NCBI GenBank assembly: GCA_036435485.1
Contig: CM071594.1
Span: 98,669,001-98,733,000, forward strand
Reading direction: 5' to 3'
Source: Saposhnikovia divaricata
Taxonomy: Eukaryota > Streptophyta > Magnoliopsida > Apiales > Apiaceae
Length of the DNA: 64,000 nucleotides
Shown here: positions 56,566-64,000 of the stretch, one piece after another
Position numbering within the stretch: the first letter of the stretch is position 1
Layout of the letters: each line of letters starts with the position of its first letter
Notes under the pieces: model-generated
What the model was told of the DNA's origin: nothing
The model's input: the letters and a program-made list of their open reading frames with translations, nothing else
Databases searched by the model: none
Made by a program: the position numbers and the translations under genes

Positions 56566-58108
56566 CTAGCTTAAAACCCGTGCGATGCACGGATTTTTTA
56601 AAATATTATATAAAATTTTTTGTATTAATTTAAATTATTTTTTGAAATATTAATTTTGGAGGTTAAATTTTTATATGAGATGATTTGATAATAGTTGTAT
56701 AAATGTTATCCATGATATTTCTAAAAATGGAGAGATTTTAGTCAGAAAATGTAGAAAGATGATAGGTTTTAGTTGAAAAAAATAATTGTTTAATTAGTAG
56801 TAATTATAAAATAATTCTTTTATTTTATTAAATATAATGTCCGTGTAATGATTAGAATAAGAGGGGATTTAGTTAAAGAAAATTAAAAAGGTAACATGTT
56901 TTAGGTGAAAAAGGTAATTGATTAGTTTATAGTATTTATAATTTAATTACGTTATTTTACTAAATACAATTGCTCGTAATGGTTTTTGAAAAGAAGAAAT
57001 TAATATTGTACGTGATATTTCTATTAAAAGAGGGATTTTAGTTAGAAAATATTTAAAAGATGATACGTTTTAGCTGAAAAAGAAAATCAGTTAATTATTA
57101 ATATTAGAATATTATTAGTATCTTTTATTAAATAGAACCTCCCGTGATATAATTGGAAAAAAATATATTTTAGCTATAGAAATAGAAAGGTAACGTGAAA
57201 ATTAAAAAGATTATACGATTTATGTGAAAAAGATAATTGATTAGTTTATAGTAATTATAATTTAATTAAGGCAATCGACTACTTACCATTATTTTAATTA
57301 ATGAATTTTAATTTAATATAATTTAATATACTCGTGTTTACGGATTATACTAATGTTTCCTTATTATAAACAACGTATACAGATTTTTAATATATTTTTA
57401 TTAATAATTGAAAAATATGATGTAATATTTTCGGGTATATATTAATGATTGTAAGATTAGTTTTAAATTAAAAAGGTAACATGTTGTAATTTGAAGGGAA
57501 ATATTAATGATTGTAAGATATGATACGATAGATGTTTTTATAAACAACGTATACAGATTTTTAATATATTTTTTTAATAATTGAAAAATGTGATATGATA
57601 TTTTCGGGTATATATTAATGATTGTAAGATTAGTAGGTGTTTATAAAAGGTAATATCTTCAATTAAAAGTAAATGTGAAAAAAGGCAATCGACTATTTAC
57701 CATTAATTATATTATGTTATTATTTATTTTAGGAGTTTTAATAGTATAGATATCATATATATTTTTCTTTATAATGAAGGGTAAATAAATAAATTCACTT
57801 AGTAACAAAAAACAGATACCAAAACTCTTTTATTGTTTTGGCTTTTATATAATAGTATAGATATTTGTGATTGTAAGATTAGTAGGTGTTTATAAAAGGT
57901 AATATCTTCAATTAAAAGTAATTGTGAAAAAAAGCAATCGACTACTTACCATTAATCAAATTATGTTATTATTTATTTTAGAAATTTTAATAGTATAGAT
58001 GTCATATATATTTTTCTTTATAATGAAGGGTAAATAAGTAAATTCACTTAGTACCAAAAAACAGGTACCAAAACTTTCAATGTTTCGGAATTTATATAAT
58101 AGTATAGA
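56566..58108 (-). mobile_element. Helitron, same family as 35820-50220, uninterrupted
   Basis: On the - strand it begins TCTATACTATTATATAAATT at 58108 and ends with hairpin CGTGC-ATC-GCACG and CTAG (complement of 56566-56569), bordered by A and T. It has the same tandem 5' modules as the split copy and contains the intact sequence TTAATGGTAAGTAGTCGATT, the site where copia inserted in the other copy. About 1.54 kb, no coding capacity. Confidence 0.85.
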
Positions 58109-58975
58109 TTTTGCATAAGTTTTAAATAGTAAAGAATTGATAAGGAAATGGGAGGGATATTTGAATAATGGCAGGGATGTTAAAGTGGTTCACAAAATTT
58201 TTCCCAAAAAACACGTAATTTGTTATAATAATTTATTATAATAATAAATGGATTCCTTTTATTTACACCAACAATACAAATAAAAAAATTCCATATTACC
58301 ACATAAACCTTACCATATCATTTAGCAACAATTTCCCCCCCTAATTTTGTGATTCTAAAAGTACTCATTATATGGATCATAGCCATCACTCTCCCATGAG
58401 AGTCAACCGTCCCATTTTTTCATAAATTTCGACCTACAACCTTATCTCCCACCTCCATTCTTCCATCAATTCCTCATCCGCCCCGGCCCATATTCTAAAC
58501 CCTTCTTTCTTGTTTTGAGGCGAAGTAACGTATTATACATCGTGTGTTGTCCGTTTTATTGTTAGTTGTATCGCTCTGTGCGAATGCTCCCTTTGCTACG
58601 TTATTGAAAATGAATTATATGATTTATTGGGAGATCTGGATTTATCGCATCGTTGACACTTTCGGCATGTTTATAGATGTTTCCGACATGTAAATAGCTG
58701 GGAACGGCGGTGAAAATGCTCACCTTTCACAACAAAGTTTGTTCATAATATGAGGCCTTTGCTACCTTTAAGCTCAGTTTTTACAATTGAGTTCTCTGAA
58801 CACTGCTATATTCACGGAATTATTCTGAGGATCAATTGTGAAGCTATTAGTTTCAGGAATGATGCAGGCTGGATTATTCGAATGGCAATGTAAATCATTT
58901 TTAATTTTCAGAATACTTATATTCAGTTGTTTAAACAATCCGGAAATAAAACGATTAATTATTTAGCTCAGGTAT
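58109..58975. other. Non-coding flank upstream of the EF-hand gene
   Basis: Composition is less AT-rich than its surroundings between about 58370 and 58700, with C-rich lines such as CCGCCCCGGCCC. No open frame is convincing. It could hold an unrecognised untranslated exon. Confidence 0.3.
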
Positions 58976-59477
58976 ATAGGGGGTGTTTGGCTCATCATAT
59001 AAGTCGGCTTATATGATGAAAGCCCGTTCTCCATTTAGATAGTCTGTTTGGCAAAATAAGAGAAAGCCCATTTATTAAACTTATATGGGATAAGTTGAAT
59101 GTTAAGAAATCCTAACATTCAACTTTCAACTTATTCTTATTTCTCGATATACGCAATATATAATATCCTTCAAATCTTCAAAATCATATATCTTTTAATT
59201 CGTTCATTAGAAAATTGATATGTACATATCAAATTTCTCTACTCATCGAGATCTATCCATTGATATCCACTTATATATATTAAAAAAAAAATATTTTAAA
59301 AATATTTAAAAAAGTTAACTTATAAGTTCTGATTTACCAAACACTCTACTGACTTATAATTTCTGATTTACCAAACACTCTATTAACTTATAAGTTCTAA
59401 TTTACTTATCACTTATATGATACTTATCACTTTAAGTTATAAGTTACTTATTTTAAGGTAAGCCAAACAGGCCCATA
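58976..59477. mobile_element. MITE with GGGYNTGTTTGGCT-type ends
   Basis: The left end GGGGGTGTTTGGCT (58979) and the right end AGCCAAACAGGCCC (59461-59474) are inverted copies, flanked by ATA on both sides. Internal AT-rich ACTTATAAGTT words. Length 496 bp. The ends resemble common plant hAT or PIF/Harbinger MITEs; three flanking bases favour the latter weakly. Confidence 0.65.
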
Positions 59478-59660
59478 GTCAATTTGGGAGTTGTCAGAAA
59501 CTCTTTTAAATTATTATTGAAATCTGCTTTTAATTTGTAAAAAGAAAAAAGTAGTCATTACATTTTTACGCGTCACTGCCTTACCGACCATACTATTTAA
59601 TTCCTGTACGTCTTTCACATTATTATCTACACTGCCTTTTGGTACCCTTTTACACCGCCC

Positions 59661-59748
59661 CACGTGTCCTAACCACACATATCTTTTTGAGGCCCAAAAC
59701 ACAACACAGAAATGACCATCTATCTGTATAAAAAACACTTATAAATAG
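59661..59748 (+). promoter_or_regulatory. Core promoter of the EF-hand gene
   Basis: CACGTGTC at 59661-59668 is a G-box/ABRE-type site. TATAAATAG at 59740-59748 is a good TATA box, so transcription should start around 59770-59780 and leave a 5' leader of about 90 nt. A second TATAAAA at 59727 could also be used. Confidence 0.6.
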
Positions 59749-59865
59749 TTATAGTTTATAGCTTAGCCATAAATTTCACGAGAAACATACAAAAAGGTAG
59801 GAAACATAATAAATTAAAGGGAGAGGGTGAGGTTAGAAAAAAGGTAGTGCATGCGGGTGAATTGA

Positions 59866-62800
59866 ATGATGGAGGGGATGAAGAAAAGTGAACAACAAGT
59901 GATGGACGGTTCAGATATAATGGAGTTGGTTGAGGATGATAAAGTGTTTAGTAATTATGTGGATCATAAGTTTGAAGAACTTGATAGAGATTGTGATGGA
60001 AAGCTCTCTGTGAAGGAGTTACAACCTGCTGTTGCTGATCTTGGTGCTGCTCTTGGTTTGCCTGCACAAGGCTCTTCTCCCGATTCTGATCATATTTATT
60101 CCGAGGTACACATAACACATATCTATGTATGTCAACATGCCTAGAACATCTAGGAGGCCGTATGCATGGATCACGAGATTCCAACTCGGTTAACAGATGG
60201 TGAACTAGATTTTACTACAAAATGTATTAAAATCTTTTTTTCATTCCCGTTAACCGAACTGAAATTTCATGATCGAAATTGCACTTAAATTAGATGTGTT
60301 TTTTTCTGTGAGTTTATACTTACTTAACCAATACATTCATAGATTATGCATAGGGCTGTGACCGTGGGGGACAGTTCTAAATGTAGCCAGGGCCAGGGGT
60401 ATAAACCCCACCGGCAATAATACTAGAAATGTGTCTATATTTAGAGTTGGACCATTCTTTTACGATAGGATTCTACACAAGGAACTGACTCGTTTATTGT
60501 CATGACGTGACTCCAAAACCAAAAGAGGTTATTTTTGAAACTGGGGTAATAATCTATTTACTGTATTTTTTAACACTCACCAGTGCAGATATTACTTTCT
60601 ATTTAATGTGATGCAGATATATGATAAAATTTGTACAAGTCTAATTTAAAATAAACGATTATTGCATCATATCATACTGAGAACTTTTATAATTGTATGT
60701 GTATGGTAGAATGTTTGATAGGAATGCATGAAAGCCCATCTTTAGTACAACTCTCTTTTAATTTTTATAGCAATATCCTGTATTATTTGATACTACATGC
60801 TACTAACAATAGTTTGATATTATAAACCATCACCCATTTTGTATTAGTTAAATTGTATTTATCCTTTTATTTATTTAGAAGATGCGTGTGGAACTTAGCT
60901 CAATGATATGATTCTTTAAGTTTTACGAGTAATACTTTTCTACTATTCGTACCGACTGCCGCCCCTGCTTTATCTTCTTGAAACAAGGAAGTCGATACGC
61001 GGAATATTGTAAAATAAACGAAATACTTTTTGACACAACTCCAATTTTTTGTGGCTAAATATTGTACTTTTACAATTCAAAGTTATCATACTAGATAAGA
61101 ATGTGAAACTTGCCTGAAAATGTAGTACATGACTTCAGCTCAATGTTTACTTATTTTCTTCTTATCTCCTTAGCTCAAAAACATCTTCTGTCTCTTACTA
61201 CCGCCGTCCCATAATATGTTAGCTGATTTGACGTGTACAATATTTAAGAAAGTTACAATTAACTTATTAAGAAAAAAGTAAAACTAGATGAAAAGTGGGC
61301 AAAATGGTGGGATCTATCAATATTTAATAATAAATTTGAGATAATGGAAGAAAGTAGTGGGTGTAATAGTATTTATTTAATAATAAAATTGAGATAATGA
61401 AGGAAAGTAATGGGTGTAATAGTGTTTTATATTGGTAAAAGTATACTATTTTTGGAAAATTTTATTAGTTCATTATTTTTAGGACATCCCAAAAAAGAAT
61501 AAGGATCACATAAAAAAGAGATGGATGAGTATTCTGCAAGATCTATTACATCTCTTTACTGTTGCAGGATAAGACTTGTCCTATAGTTATACTCTACAAT
61601 TTCAAAAATCTGAATCTTTTTTAATTTTACTTCATATTCTTATGTAGTTTAATGTTAGAATGACATCGAAATATTGTTTCTTCCCCGTACAATGTTATGT
61701 ATCAGCTTAAGGCACTTTCATGATTTTGTAAAGGATCTACATTGTACCAGAGTATGATAGATTTTTTGCTGCAAATTTTTTAAGGCCTATGTATACATTT
61801 ATGACATCGCTATTTTTGTTTAGTTTTTCGAAATCATGCTATTTCAGGTTCTTGACTATGCCTATGGGCTAAGGTAAGGGTACTTATTCCCACTTGTTAG
61901 TGTAATATTTGCAATTTCAAACACCACCTGACCTCCACATTATTTTGGTTACAATTTGTTTCTTGTGAATTGATTCACCCATTAATTAGGTGGAGTTACG
62001 TAGGCAGTAGTGCCGTTAACCTCCGAAAATTGGTAGATATTCTTAAGTATAGCAAGGATAAAATGCAAAAAATTACAATGAAAAGAGATTTATTAACTAT
62101 GAAATTTCATTAGCCCCGACTTTTCTGGAAACCTGGTTCCGCCACCACCAGGTTGATATGCTTAAATTCATAATGCAGTCTGAAAATTATTAGTATGCAA
62201 AGCTAAAGCGTAACTACTGAGTTTTTGTCTAACCATGCATCATTTTATAAGTGAAGATAGAAATGTTTTCAAGTGTTTTAACTTTGGTGTCCATAAGAGT
62301 TAGGTGGGTTTCTGGAGACAGATGAGATGTAGGGCCTATCAGATAAGAAAATATGGATCATTGAAAATAAGTTCATGGTTAGAAAAGTCATCTATCAAAC
62401 TCATTAGGCTAATTAAACAACAGCCACTCAAATCCAGATTAGAGTGTTGAATCCAAGGAATGAGATAAGGTCACCCCAACAGTGTAATCTAGTTTTTATC
62501 CCTTCAAATGTGACAAACTTATTAATATTCATATCGCAGGTATATTACACAAATTACTCCTATAAATATCGTAAGAAACTAAAGTACCATATGTGCCTAT
62601 CAGCAGATAAATGTAATCCGCATCATTTTCATTCTTTATCATTCCTCACAAGCAAAATAAACTTGATCATGTACACATAGCAGATGTTTTTCGTAAAACT
62701 GTAAGTGCAGTTAATTTGATTTTTATATCCACATTTTCAATCTCGGTGTCGAAGTACTGTGTTCGAGTGTGTTTGTATTCACACTTTTTTTTTTTATGTT

Positions 62801-63989
62801 TCAGGTTCTTAAGGAATTCACTCATGGAAATGAAGAAAATGTAAGCAAACCCGTGTTTAAGGAAGTCTTATCAGATATTTTACTAGGCATGGCTACTGGT
62901 TTAAAGCGTGATCCAATTGTAATATTACGGATAGATGGAGAGGATTTACTTGAGTTTGTTAAGAATCCTAGTTATGAACCAGAGATGATTTGTATTTTTT
63001 CGGAGATAGCTTCACCTGAATTATCATTACGAGAACACATTGTTAAGGCATTTGAGAAACTTAAAGTTGAACAAGGGATGCCTCCTGCTTCAGACTCTTG
63101 GGTAAGCATGTACCCTTCTGAATGTTCACTTAGTTACTTGTATATGTATTCGATCTTCAATAAATATCTTCTTTGAGTTCTGAGTATTTCATCAGCTATT
63201 CCTCTAAGTACAGTTAGTAGTGACAAAGTGCCGATTTAAGATATAATGGTCTAGACGTTGCAAAACTGTTTGAATGGAATTTTGCAGTACTAATTGTACC
63301 TCTAAAGAGACTTTGTTATATTTGCAAGTCCCAGAGAAGAAATGCACATATATGCAAGCACAAGGAAGATTCCTGACGGCAGAGTTAGCAATTCATTGTA
63401 GTTTACTAATTCATTTGTTTCCTCTTTTTTGGTGACTACCCACGTGCAGGTTATAAGCAATGTACTTGATCCAGTTCTGCAAAACTGTGCTGTTAATGGT
63501 GAGCCAGTTGTTAGTCAGGAAAACTTTCTGGTAGAGTTTAAGAGGGTAGCGGAGAGTGTGGCTCTGCATCTAAGGGAACAGCCGGTGATTGTTGCTCACA
63601 GCGAGAGCACATTCGATGGAAGCGGCATTAGGAGACTGTTATCTAACAAATTTGAACTAGACAAGGTTAGTTTTTAGCTGTCTTGTCATTTCTGTACTTA
63701 AAAACCAGACACCAAATCCTAGAAATTGATCAATCGATCAACTCACATTCACTAACTCTATAACTGAAACTTTTTTTCCTAGCTAACTCTAGCGGCTGTA
63801 CTATTTATGCTATTTAAATGAGTTGCGTCACTCCTTACTTAACGTTGATCTGTTTATTAGATACTTGATGAAGCTATCAAATCTGTGCCAAAGGATCGGA
63901 ATGGGAAAATTTCCAAAGAATATCTTCGTGTTGTACTCGATGTCCTGGCTCCATCTGCTGGTTTGCCACCACTTGGTGCAGTTGATCAG
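59866..63989 (+). CDS. EF-hand calcium-binding protein gene, first four exons (continues past the window)
   Basis: Exons 59866-60105, 62805-63101, 63450-63665 and 63861-63989, all GT-AG and all phase 0 (80, 99, 72, 43 codons). The last donor (CAG/GTTGTT) is weak and the gene runs off the right edge. Residues 33-44 form a canonical calcium loop, DRDCDGKLSVKE, with Asp at 1, 3, 5 and Glu at 12. Later segments (exon 2 around NEENVSKPVF; exon 3 around NGEPVVSQENF; exon 4 around PKDRNGKISKEY) look like degenerate EF-hands. The pattern resembles plant calcium-binding EF-hand family proteins of unknown partner. No signal peptide or membrane helix, so probably cytosolic or nuclear. The tandem ATGs at 59866 and 59869 make the start uncertain by one codon. 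Confidence 0.88.
60106..62804 (+). other. Long first intron (2.7 kb) of the EF-hand gene
   Basis: Bounded by GAG/GTACAC and TTTCAG/GTT. AT-rich, with no coding frame supported. The segment at about 61197-61500 starts CCGCCGTCCCATAATATG and ends near GGACATCCCAAAAAAG, reminiscent of a decayed Stowaway-type MITE, with a short direct duplication (GGAAGAAAGTAGTGGGTGTA-like, near 61340 and 61400). Confidence 0.6.
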
Positions 63990-64000
63990 GTTGTTTTACC

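Noticed and set aside
59514..59738. 74-codon - strand frame upstream of the EF-hand gene
   Set aside because: It overlaps the promoter region of the EF-hand gene, has no domain, and its composition is that of non-coding DNA.

Overview
This is nuclear DNA from a flowering plant, most likely a eudicot. The evidence is plant Ty1/copia and Ty3/gypsy retrotransposons primed from tRNA-Met-type and TGGCGCC-type sites, hAT-type, Helitron and other non-autonomous DNA elements, intron-containing genes with GT-AG borders, and very AT-rich spacers. I do not try to name the species. Nearly the whole window is nested repeats. The only clear host gene is an EF-hand gene at the right edge.

Left part (1-9846): a long gypsy-type LTR lying in reverse and running off the left edge. 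It is split by a 6.8-kb gypsy derivative (249-7093) whose two 732-bp LTRs look identical, although its gag-pol is riddled with stops and lacks the reverse transcriptase and integrase cores.

9.8-17 kb: two related Ulp1-type (C48) protease-like genes arranged tail to tail, sharing exon sizes of 178, 117, 138 and 201 nt. The + copy has open exons but lost its 5' end at the border of the gypsy LTR. The - copy carries frame breaks. Next come an old LTR scrap (about 17.61-17.85 kb), a hAT-type MITE (18563-19250) and tandem AT-rich repeats.

21.2-53.7 kb: a Russian doll. A tandem-repeat array holds a MITE of about 185 bp with inverted ends (21181 and 53685). The MITE holds a hAT-like element whose ends, with near-matching 8-bp target duplications, now lie 32 kb apart (21280-53596). 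Inside the hAT element are (i) a decayed Sirevirus-like copia element on the - strand (21646-34680), itself split by a 3.8-kb solo gypsy LTR, and (ii) a Helitron (35820-50220) split by a 13-kb copia element on the + strand (36263-49302). That copia element has LTRs that look identical and three long open frames (gag, pol, and a 1503-residue third ORF), and looks very young.

53.7-64 kb: more Helitron and MITE fragments, a SINE-like sequence, then the first four exons of an EF-hand calcium-binding protein gene on the + strand (from 59866), which continues past the window.

The most striking signal is that several elements carry their own short word repeated many times in both LTR and coding DNA: ATCAACGGAT in the young copia, CAGCTTGCTG in the old copia, an inverted CCTTGGCG/CGCCAAGG array in the gypsy derivative, and AAGTGTTC in the tract around the Helitron. 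In the young copia the word clusters upstream of the LTR TATA box and again upstream of a TATA/CCAAT promoter-like sequence directly before the third ORF, so it may be an element-specific regulatory site.
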